NCBI GenBank assembly: GCA_031268245.1
Contig: JAIRXN010000193.1
Location: 1 to 13,637 of the forward strand
Source: Treponema sp.
GTDB lineage: Bacteria > Spirochaetota > Spirochaetia > Treponematales > Breznakiellaceae
Direction: 5' to 3'
Length of the DNA: 13,637 bases
The notes under the pieces were generated by a model. The model worked only from the letters and a program-made list of their open reading frames with translations. It had not been told where the DNA came from and did no database searches. A program made the translations under genes and the position numbers. Positions 1 through 5,581 of this stretch are shown here, in pieces. Each line of letters starts with the position of its first letter. Position 1 is the stretch's first letter.

Positions 1-13
1 TGAAAAAAAAATC

Positions 14-41
14 TAAAGTCTTCGTTCCGGTATGCCGAAAA
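14..41 (+). promoter_or_regulatory. sigma-28 (FliA)-type promoter of the first flaB
   Basis: TAAAGTCT (14-21) and GCCGAAAA (34-41) are separated by 12 bases. The enteric sigma-28 consensus is TAAAGTTT-N11-GCCGATAA, so both boxes match closely and the spacing is one base longer. An A-run (3-11) lies just upstream. Transcription would begin near 48-50, giving a flaB leader of about 100 bases. Late flagellar promoters of this class normally fire after hook completion. The match is seen in the sequence; use of the promoter is inferred. Confidence 0.72.
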
Positions 42-110
42 AGTAAATGGTAAACCTTATTCCGGGCACGGAAAATTCCGCGGATTCCTGGTTCGGGAAG
101 GGGTTTACAC

Positions 111-130
111 CAGAAGCAAGGATGCTTTTG
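111..130 (+). promoter_or_regulatory. CsrA-type hairpin in the flaB leader
   Basis: Positions 111-118 pair with 123-130 (eight pairs, one of them G-T), leaving the tetraloop AGGA (119-122). The element CAAGGATG (117-124) resembles the CsrA consensus RUACARGGAUGU, in which GGA sits in a hairpin loop. A second GGA lies in the Shine-Dalgarno CAAGGAGG (140-147), 23 bases downstream. Two such sites, one over the ribosome site, are the known arrangement for CsrA repression of flagellin mRNA in Bacillus. csrA and fliW are in this window. Confidence 0.6.
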
Positions 131-152
131 GACTATTTTCAAGGAGGATGAT

Positions 153-1013
153 ATGATCATCAACCACAACCTCTCCGCCATGTTTGCGGACAGGTCTCTC
201 AAGGTCACCCAAAGCGAACTGACCAAAAACATGGAAAAGCTCTCTTCCGGGCTGCGGATCAACCGCGCCGGGGACGACGCTTCCGGCCTTGCGGTTTCCG
301 AAAAGATGCGGAGCCAGATTCGCGGTTTGAATCAGGCTTCCACCAATGCCCAGAACGGCATCTCGTTCATCCAGACAAGTGAAGGGTATCTCCAGGAAAC
401 CCAGGACATCATCCAGCGCATGCGGGAATTGGCAGTTCAGGCGGCCAACGGCATCTATACCGAAGAAGACCGGATGTACATCCAGGTAGAAGTTTCCCAG
501 TTGGTTGACGAAGTTGACCGGATTGCCAGCCATGCCCAGTTCAACGGCATGAACATGCTTACCGGCCGCTTTGCCCGGCAAACGGGGAGCAATACCATTA
601 CCGCATCCATGTGGTTCCATATCGGCGCCAATATGGATCAGCGGGAACAGGTCTTTATCGGAACCATGACAACCAAGGGTCTGGGTATCCGCAATGTGGG
701 AGACGATAGTTTCGTCACCCTGGAAACCCCCGAAGACGCCAACCGTACCATCGGAACCCTGGATACGGCCCTCAAAATCATCAACAAGCAGCGGGCCGAC
801 CTCGGCGCATATCAGAACCGGCTCGAACATGCGGTCAGGGGAATCGATATCGGCGCTGAAAACCTGCAGGCTTCCGAATCCCGGATCCGTGATACGGATA
901 TGGCTAACCAGATGGTCAACTATACACGGGATCAGATCCTCAGTCAGTCCGGAACGGCTATGCTGGCTCAAGCTAACCAGAGGGCCACTTCGGTCTTGCA
1001 GCTTCTCCAGTAA
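153..1013 (+). CDS. flaB: FlaB flagellar filament core protein (first copy)
   Basis: This is a 286-residue spirochaete core flagellin, polymerising into the filament that lies in the periplasm. The N-terminal D0/D1 segment begins MIINHN and carries LSSGLRINRAGDDASGLAVS at about residues 30-49. The C-terminal segment has ENLQASESRIRDTDMA and ends SVLQLLQ, the usual coiled-coil partner region. The short middle, without D2/D3 domains, is typical of FlaB. The block MWFHIGANMDQ (residues 153-163) is the form seen in T. pallidum FlaB1-3. There is no signal peptide, consistent with export by the flagellar type III system. The start ATG follows AAGGAGG (141-147) by five bases. A sigma-28-type promoter and a CsrA-type hairpin lie upstream, and a hairpin terminator follows. 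I cannot assign it with certainty to FlaB1 or FlaB3. Confidence 0.97.
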   Translation: MIINHNLSAMFADRSLKVTQSELTKNMEKLSSGLRINRAGDDASGLAVSEKMRSQIRGLNQASTNAQNGISFIQTSEGYLQETQDIIQRMRELAVQAANGIYTEEDRMYIQVEVSQLVDEVDRIASHAQFNGMNMLTGRFARQTGSNTITASMWFHIGANMDQREQVFIGTMTTKGLGIRNVGDDSFVTLETPEDANRTIGTLDTALKIINKQRADLGAYQNRLEHAVRGIDIGAENLQASESRIRDTDMANQMVNYTRDQILSQSGTAMLAQANQRATSVLQLLQ

Positions 1014-1035
1014 AGTAGTATTATGTAGACTAGGG

Positions 1036-1065
1036 ATATGGGGAATTCTTCGGATTTCCCCGTAT
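1036..1065 (+). terminator. Hairpin with TTCG tetraloop downstream of the first flaB
   Basis: Starting 22 bases after the flaB stop, 1036-1045 pairs with 1056-1065 (ten pairs, one T-G). A T-T mismatch follows, then two more pairs closing a C(TTCG)G loop (1048-1053). This is an exceptionally stable RNA fold. No T-run follows directly, so it may terminate imperfectly or protect the 3' end of the abundant flagellin mRNA. Confidence 0.6.
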
Positions 1066-1081
1066 TCAAAGGGAAATTGTA

Positions 1082-1122
1082 GTACAATGCCGTCCAGGCG
1101 GCTTGTACATGCGGTGTTTTTT
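1082..1122 (+). terminator. Second hairpin plus T-run between the flagellin genes
   Basis: GTACAA (1082-1087) plus GCCG (1089-1092) pair with CGGC (1099-1102) plus TTGTAC (1103-1108), with T1088 bulged and a six-base loop. A run of six T (1117-1122) follows after eight bases, so the T-run is further away than in an ideal intrinsic terminator. It may back up the preceding hairpin. Confidence 0.45.
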
Positions 1123-1149
1123 GACAATAACCCTCTGTTGAACAATAAA
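1121..1149 (+). promoter_or_regulatory. Possible sigma-70 promoter for the second flaB
   Basis: A perfect TTGACA (1121-1126) is followed after 17 bases by AATAAA (1144-1149), which matches TATAAT at only four of six positions. I found no good sigma-28 promoter in this gap: GCCGGATAAA (1221-1230) looks like a -10 box with an extra G but has no -35 box at the right distance. TATACT (1240-1245) is another isolated -10-like sequence. Confidence 0.3.
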
Positions 1150-1168
1150 AAGCTGAATAGCTTTTTAT
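1145..1168. repeat. Perfect 10-bp inverted repeat
   Basis: ATAAAAAGCT (1145-1154) and AGCTTTTTAT (1159-1168) are exact inverted copies around a GAAT loop. Read on the plus strand it resembles an intrinsic terminator whose T-tract forms part of the stem. It overlaps the candidate -10 box at 1144-1149. It is one of several palindromes in the 319-base gap between the two flaB genes, which holds no convincing gene. Confidence 0.6.
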
Positions 1169-1185
1169 CGCTTGCAGTACGGCGT

Positions 1186-1221
1186 CGCGAAGTGTTTGTT
1201 TTTTCAGGTAAACATTTCGCG
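1186..1221. repeat. 12-bp inverted repeat upstream of the second flaB
   Basis: CGCGAAGTGTTT (1186-1197) is inverted at 1210-1221 as AAACATTTCGCG with one G-T type mismatch, around a 12-base spacer that contains a T-run. It could be a protein-binding palindrome, an RNA hairpin or a remnant of a repeat element. The sequence alone does not decide. Confidence 0.5.
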
Positions 1222-1286
1222 CCGGATAAACAGGCGGGGTATACTGGCGCGAAGGTGTACCCCTCCCCTGTTGTCCGTACGGTGCG

Positions 1287-1323
1287 GTTCAGGCCATGGA
1301 CGGCTTGAGCAAATCAACTCAAG
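1287..1323 (+). promoter_or_regulatory. CsrA-type leader of the second flaB with two mutually exclusive hairpins
   Basis: In hairpin A, 1287-1295 pairs with 1302-1310 (nine pairs, two of them G-T), exposing GGA in the loop ATGGAC (1296-1301). In hairpin B, CTTGAG (1304-1309) pairs with CTCAAG (1318-1323), whose last three bases belong to the Shine-Dalgarno AAGGAGG (1321-1327). CTTGAG is needed by both, so they cannot coexist. The loop GGA (1298-1300) lies 25 bases before the Shine-Dalgarno GGA (1323-1325), close to the 23-base spacing in the first flaB leader. CCCTCC (1261-1266) could also pair with GGAGGG (1323-1328). Confidence 0.5.
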
Positions 1324-1332
1324 GAGGGTGTT

Positions 1333-2187
1333 ATGATTATTAACCACAACATGAGCGCCCTGTATGCCAACAGAAATCTTGGTATTACTCAGGCGGACGT
1401 TTCAAAGAGCATTGAAAAGCTCTCTTCCGGCGAGCGGATTAACCGCGCTGGTGATGATGCTTCCGGGCTTGCGGTCTCCGAAAAAATGAGGAGCCAGGTT
1501 CGGGGTCTTAACCAGGCCGAAAAGAATATTCAGAACGGCGTGTCGTTTATCCAGACTACTGAAGGTTACCTTCAGGAGACTCAGGATATCCTTCATCGCC
1601 TTCGGGAGCTTTCGGTGCAGTCTGCCAACGGTATCTATACCGATGAAGACCGGATGCAGATTCAGGTAGAAGTTTCCCAACTGGTTGACGAAGTCAACCG
1701 GATTGCCAGCCATGCCCAGTTTAACGGCATGAATCTGCTGACCGGGTCTTTTGCCAGGGATTCCGCAGTTAACCGGGTAATGCAGCTTCAGGTAGGCTCC
1801 AATATGGATCAGAATGAAAGGATCTTTATTGGAACTATGACGGCAGGGGCGCTCGGTCTGCAGACTCAACAGGGTGAAATGGGCATAGTGTCCATTACAA
1901 CCCCGGAAGAGGCCAATGCGGCTATCGGTTCCGTGGATTCCGCCTTACGGCAGGTTTCCAAACAGCGGGCCGACCTCGGCGCATACCAGAACCGGTTTGA
2001 AATGGCGGCTGAAGGCGTAGCCATCGCGGCCGAAAACCTGCAGGCTTCCGAATCCCGGATTAGGGATACGGATATGGCCTCAGAGATGGTGAACTTTACG
2101 AAGGATACCATCCTGAACCAGGCCGGGAACGCGATGCTGGCTCAGGCCAATGTCAGAACTCAGTCTGTACTTCAGCTTTTGGGCTAA
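1333..2187 (+). CDS. flaB: FlaB flagellar filament core protein (second copy)
   Basis: This 284-residue paralogue of the preceding flagellin is clearly homologous along its whole length. The N terminus MIINHNMSALYANRNL, the core LSSGERINRAGDDASGLAVS and the C terminus ESRIRDTDMASEMVNFT ... SVLQLLG are conserved. The middle is the most divergent part: where the first copy and T. pallidum FlaBs have MWFHIGANMDQ, this one has MQLQVGSNMDQ, followed by GALGLQTQQGEMG in place of a VGD-type segment. Treponemes build filaments from several FlaB isoforms, so the two proteins probably co-assemble in different amounts. The start ATG follows AAGGAGG (1321-1327) by five bases. The upstream leader has GGA-loop and Shine-Dalgarno-overlapping hairpins. 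An intrinsic terminator follows at 2241-2280. The isoform number cannot be assigned. Confidence 0.96.
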   Translation: MIINHNMSALYANRNLGITQADVSKSIEKLSSGERINRAGDDASGLAVSEKMRSQVRGLNQAEKNIQNGVSFIQTTEGYLQETQDILHRLRELSVQSANGIYTDEDRMQIQVEVSQLVDEVNRIASHAQFNGMNLLTGSFARDSAVNRVMQLQVGSNMDQNERIFIGTMTAGALGLQTQQGEMGIVSITTPEEANAAIGSVDSALRQVSKQRADLGAYQNRFEMAAEGVAIAAENLQASESRIRDTDMASEMVNFTKDTILNQAGNAMLAQANVRTQSVLQLLG

Positions 2188-2208
2188 TGTAGCGGATGTA
2201 TTGTTGTA

Positions 2209-2238
2209 TTGAGAGACATCTGGACATCGTCTTTTAAT
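2209..2238 (+). promoter_or_regulatory. Possible sigma-70 promoter upstream of flaG-fliD
   Basis: TTGAGA (2209-2214) and TTTAAT (2233-2238) are separated by 18 bases, each matching its consensus at five of six positions. The predicted start, near 2245, falls at the foot of the terminator hairpin at 2241-2280. A transcript from here would therefore meet a terminator at once. It may be a real promoter with attenuation, or a chance match. Confidence 0.4.
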
Positions 2239-2240
2239 AC

Positions 2241-2280
2241 AAGGGACGGGGAAGTTCGCGCCCTTCTCCGTTCTTTTTTT
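2241..2280 (+). terminator. Intrinsic terminator after the second flaB
   Basis: ACGGGGAAG (2246-2254) pairs with CTTCTCCGT (2263-2271), nine pairs with one G-T, around an eight-base loop. Further weaker pairs extend outward to 2241. Seven T follow at 2274-2280. This is a classic Rho-independent terminator 53 bases after the flagellin stop codon. It separates the highly expressed flagellin from the flaG-fliD run. Confidence 0.8.
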
Positions 2281-2323
2281 GGAAATTACGTTCCCAGGGA
2301 GAGGGAAGAAAGCAATACTATGG

Positions 2324-2353
2324 GCCGCCCTTTTGGACGGCAGACACGGAGGT
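2324..2353 (+). promoter_or_regulatory. flaG leader hairpin and the Shine-Dalgarno that fixes the start
   Basis: GCCG (2324-2327) pairs with CGGC (2338-2341); CC/GG can add two inner pairs around TTTT. GGAGGT (2348-2353) is a strong ribosome site five bases before the ATG at 2359, which selects that start over an in-frame TTG at 2209. The context ACACGGAGGT resembles the CsrA consensus ACARGGAUGU, so flaG might share CsrA control; this is weaker than for the flaB leaders. Confidence 0.5.
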
Positions 2354-2358
2354 TTACC

Positions 2359-2742
2359 ATGGTAGTTATGGCTTCGGCGGGAAACAGGATAAACCCGGTT
2401 CCGCATTTGATCGATGAGGCGGCGACTCCGTCCCAGTTTCATGCAGCCCAGACAAAGGCTGCAATCTCACAATTGGCGGACATAGATCTTCCCGGTGAAA
2501 AAGAGCCGGGGGAAGTTATTGCCCGCGAATTAAGTGAAGCGGTAGCGGAACTTGAACAGGTTAGTTCTGCTCTCAACAAGCGCCTGCAGTTTGTGGTTGA
2601 TCATCGTTCCAAAGAGATTACCGTCAAGGTGATTGATAAAGAAACCGATAAAGTAATCAAGGAACTGCCCCCGGAAGAATTGAAACGGCTGCACAACGCA
2701 CTCAAGGAAACGATAGGTTTTCTGTTTGACGAAATGGTTTAG
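2359..2742 (+). CDS. flaG: FlaG family flagellar protein
   Basis: This 127-residue protein has the FlaG signature in its C-terminal half. LQFVVDHRSKEITVKVID (76-93) is followed by TDKVIKELPPEELKRL (96-111), matching the family pattern LxFxxHexxxxxVxVID..T.EVIReIPpEE. The N-terminal third is a variable, probably flexible tail, and residues 52-75 look helical. FlaG lies beside fliD in many bacteria and affects filament length or export, but its exact role is unsettled. The longer open frame back to TTG 2209 is rejected because it runs through the intrinsic terminator and lacks a ribosome site, whereas ATG 2359 has GGAGGT. ATG 2368 is a less well-spaced alternative. The stop is 19 bases before fliD, indicating one transcript. 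Confidence 0.88.
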   Translation: MVVMASAGNRINPVPHLIDEAATPSQFHAAQTKAAISQLADIDLPGEKEPGEVIARELSEAVAELEQVSSALNKRLQFVVDHRSKEITVKVIDKETDKVIKELPPEELKRLHNALKETIGFLFDEMV

Positions 2743-2761
2743 GGGCGCATAATGAGGGGAT

Positions 2762-4747
2762 ATGTCCGATATATACGTACCGGGGGTTAAAAGTCGGTTT
2801 GGTACAGATAAACTCATCGAAGACCTGATGAAGGTTGAGCGGGTTCCTCAGCAGCGTGTTGAGAAAAACGTTGAAAACCTTCAGACTCAGAAAACTTACT
2901 GGCAGGATCTGGGAAGGCATATCGGTTCCCTCAGGGAAAGCGCCAGAATTCTCTTTTCCTTTCAAAACCCCTTTAATGACAAAGTGGCTTCTTCCTCGGA
3001 TGAAAGTGTGATCGGAGGGCTCGCAACCAGGGAAGCCAAGGAACAGGAATACCGGTTTACCGTAAAACAGGTTGCCCAGGCGGATCGTTTTCTTTCCGTT
3101 CCCCTCTCCAACGATTTCAAGGTTGAAAAAGGGGATTATGAATTTACCATCGGGGAAGACAAGGTCATCTTCAATTTCCGGGGAGCTACGGTAAAGGAAT
3201 TTGCCGATGCCCTCAACCGCCGCGGCCGGGATCTTGTCGGCGCAAGCCTTATCAGCGTGGAACCGGGAACAAAATCTCTCCTTATTGAGTCAAAAGTCAG
3301 CGGAGATAACAAACGGCTCGGCTTCGGCGGGGCCGCGGAGAAGCTTGCCATAGAGGCGGGAATAATCGAACAGGTACAAACTTCCCGCCGGGATATTAAC
3401 CTTGAAGGCGGAACTCTTTCTGTCAAGGCAGGAAACACCGCATCTATCAGCCTGAATCCGGCCTTGCAGTCTGCAGAAAATCTGGTTCTCCGTTTTGAAA
3501 CCGCCACGGAGATCCGCTCCCAGGAAGCCCTTGAAATTCCCCAGCCTCCTCCGGGGCCCTCGATTCCTTCATCCGGTTCCCTGAGCTACGGCGGTATCAC
3601 CATCGAAAATGAACCTTCTTCGGCCCCTTTGCCGGTCTGGACTCCTCCGGAACCTCCGAAGCGGGTAGATGATCTCAATATGATCTCCCTGAAATTTACC
3701 GACGGAAGCAGTGTTATGCTGCCCGGGATGCACGATTCCCAGAGTTTTAGCTCCAGTCAGTGGAGACTTTCCGGTATTGCAGGCTCCGGAACTATCGCCT
3801 CAATCGAAATAAACAACCGGAATACTCACCGGGACATGTCGATTCGCAATATCACGGTTTTCGATCCCGATGCCCCCGGCGGCGTCAAGCCGAGAAATGC
3901 GATTTCGACCGCCCGGGATGCCATAATCACCATGGAAGGCATCGAAATCCGGCGGCCTTCAAACGATATCAGCGATCTTATCCCCGGGGTTACGGTTACC
4001 GCCCGCGGTGTTTCGGATCGTCCCGTTACACTGGGCGTTAGTCCCGACCGCGAAGGAGTAAAGGAATCGATCATCAGTCTTGTGGGGAACTATAACCGCC
4101 TTATGGCCGAAGTTAATGTACTTACCCGCCGGGATGACACGATTGTTCAGGAACTTTCCTACCTTTCCAAAGAAGAACAGGATGAATTGAGTAAGCGTCA
4201 AGGAGTTTTTTCCGGAGATTCTACCCTGACACAGTTCAAAAGCAACCTCCAGCGCTCTGCGTCAGTCCCCTACCCTGCTTCTACCGATCAGGATCTGATT
4301 ATGCTGGCCCAGATTGGAATCAGTACCGATGTACGGCGTTCCGGCGCGGGGGGCAGTTACGATCCTTCCAGGCTGCGGGGTTACCTTGAAATAGACGAAA
4401 AGGTTCTCGATCATGCATTGGAAACTCAGCTTCCGGTCATTCAGCAGTTATTCGGCTCCGATACCGATGGGGATCTCATTATAGATTCAGGGCTGGCCTA
4501 TTCCATGGATCAGCTTGCCAAGCCCTATGTGGAAACCGGCGGTTTTATCACCCTGAAGACAGGTACCATAGATTCCCGGATAAGCCAGGATCAGCGCCGG
4601 ATAGATACCATGGAACGGCAGCTTACCGCCAAGGAAACAGCCCTCAAGATACAGTACGGCCAAATGGAAGGGGCCTATACGCGGATGGAGAGGATGCAAA
4701 ATTCTCTGGATCAATTCAGCCGGCAGAATAGTCCCAGTAACAGGTAA
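2762..4747 (+). CDS. fliD: FliD flagellar filament cap protein (HAP2)
   Basis: FliD caps the growing filament and folds incoming flagellins into it, in spirochaetes within the periplasm. The protein has 661 residues against about 470 in E. coli, a length I recall as normal for spirochaetes. The FliD N-terminal domain covers about residues 8-110 and begins VPGVKSRFGTDKLIEDLM. A proline-rich stretch (about 258-301) contains PQPPPGPSIP and PPEPPKR and probably links domains. The C-terminal domain begins near MEGIEIRRPSNDISDLIPGV (391-410) and ends in coiled coil. DTDGDLIID (567-575) resembles a calcium-binding loop. The start ATG has only a close GAGG (2754-2757). The next gene begins one base after the stop, suggesting translational coupling. 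Confidence 0.96.
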   Translation: MSDIYVPGVKSRFGTDKLIEDLMKVERVPQQRVEKNVENLQTQKTYWQDLGRHIGSLRESARILFSFQNPFNDKVASSSDESVIGGLATREAKEQEYRFTVKQVAQADRFLSVPLSNDFKVEKGDYEFTIGEDKVIFNFRGATVKEFADALNRRGRDLVGASLISVEPGTKSLLIESKVSGDNKRLGFGGAAEKLAIEAGIIEQVQTSRRDINLEGGTLSVKAGNTASISLNPALQSAENLVLRFETATEIRSQEALEIPQPPPGPSIPSSGSLSYGGITIENEPSSAPLPVWTPPEPPKRVDDLNMISLKFTDGSSVMLPGMHDSQSFSSSQWRLSGIAGSGTIASIEINNRNTHRDMSIRNITVFDPDAPGGVKPRNAISTARDAIITMEGIEIRRPSNDISDLIPGVTVTARGVSDRPVTLGVSPDREGVKESIISLVGNYNRLMAEVNVLTRRDDTIVQELSYLSKEEQDELSKRQGVFSGDSTLTQFKSNLQRSASVPYPASTDQDLIMLAQIGISTDVRRSGAGGSYDPSRLRGYLEIDEKVLDHALETQLPVIQQLFGSDTDGDLIIDSGLAYSMDQLAKPYVETGGFITLKTGTIDSRISQDQRRIDTMERQLTAKETALKIQYGQMEGAYTRMERMQNSLDQFSRQNSPSNR

Positions 4748-4748
4748 C

Positions 4749-5576
4749 ATGATGGAAATTAGCATAAACGGCGAAAAAGGCGGCATTACCCTCGAACAGG
4801 AAAAAACCGCCGGAGAAGTCCTCTCCGGGCTCGAAAACTGGCTCCGCAACTCAGGCCACCGTTTGAGCGGAATAAAAATCAATGAAGAATTGGTTAAGGC
4901 AGTCTCCCTGGGGGATGTATTTGACAGAGATCTGGGGGATATTGAAAACATGGATATTCTTACCAGTTCCTGGGCAGAACTGGCGGCAGATGCTCTGGCA
5001 GCCCTGATTCGGGATCTGTGCGACTTTGAAGAATCGGATTTTCAGGATCGCAGCCGCTTTGCCGCCGAATGGATCGAGAGCCCCTCTTCCCGTTTTCTTT
5101 CGGAAGAGATTCCGGAAATTCACGCATGGGCTTCTTTTGCTTTTTCAGGACAGGGTTACAGTCCTCCGGAGCTTAAACTCATTGCGGAGGAAAGGCTTCG
5201 GGAATTGGGAGATCCCCGGGCGGAGCTTGGGAAGATCGGGAAGCTGGTAGAAGAACTGGAAAAGAGACTTGAGGATCTGCCCCTGGATTTCCAGACCGGA
5301 AAGGACAGGCAGGCAACGGAAACGATTCAGATCTTCAGCGCGGCAGCGGAAAAAATCATGCGGATCTATGCGATTCTCAAGGTGGAAGGATACGATTTGA
5401 TATCCCGCAGGGTGGAAGACAAGACGCTTCCTGAGTATGTGGAAGAATTCAATACCGCTTTACGGGAATTGGCGGCTGCCTATGAGGCAAAAGATATGGT
5501 TTTGGCAGGAGATATTGCCGAATATGAGCTGGCGCCCCGGCTGACCAGGCTTTTCGCCGGCATAAAAGGAGACTGA
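4749..5576 (+). CDS. Uncharacterised protein in the fliS/fliT position, possible ubiquitin-like N terminus
   Basis: I do not recognise a named family for this 275-residue protein. The first 50 or so residues read like a small beta-grasp fold: MEISINGEKGG, then TAGEVLSGLENWL, then IKINEELVKA. The remainder appears alpha-helical and acidic, with a coiled-coil-like stretch at about 155-175 and a C terminus containing AGDIAEYELAPRLTRLF. There is no signal peptide or membrane segment, so it should be cytoplasmic. It starts one base after the fliD stop with no strong ribosome site, so translation is probably coupled; ATG 4752 is an alternative start. In many bacteria the genes after fliD encode the export chaperones FliS and FliT, and no FliS-like protein is seen here. 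A chaperone role is a position-based guess only. Confidence 0.85.
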   Translation: MMEISINGEKGGITLEQEKTAGEVLSGLENWLRNSGHRLSGIKINEELVKAVSLGDVFDRDLGDIENMDILTSSWAELAADALAALIRDLCDFEESDFQDRSRFAAEWIESPSSRFLSEEIPEIHAWASFAFSGQGYSPPELKLIAEERLRELGDPRAELGKIGKLVEELEKRLEDLPLDFQTGKDRQATETIQIFSAAAEKIMRIYAILKVEGYDLISRRVEDKTLPEYVEEFNTALRELAAAYEAKDMVLAGDIAEYELAPRLTRLFAGIKGD

Positions 5577-5581
5577 AACGT

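Noticed and set aside
105..1145. Long open frame (346 codons) on the minus strand opposite the first flaB
   Set aside because: It mirrors the flagellin codon pattern, has no ribosome site or recognisable domain, and shares a similar shadow frame opposite the second flaB. FlaB on the plus strand is unmistakable.
1209..1230. Sigma-28 promoter for the second flaB (TAAA with GCCGGATAAA)
   Set aside because: TAAA (1209-1212) and GCCG (1221) are only eight bases apart instead of about 15, and the -10-like box has an extra G.
694..1308. Plus-strand open frame overlapping the end of the first flaB and the gap after it
   Set aside because: Its first half is flaB read in another frame. The rest runs through strong hairpins, and the protein is low in recognisable features.
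2209..2358. N-terminal extension of FlaG from a TTG codon
   Set aside because: It would cross the intrinsic terminator at 2241-2280 and lacks a Shine-Dalgarno, whereas ATG 2359 has GGAGGT five bases upstream.
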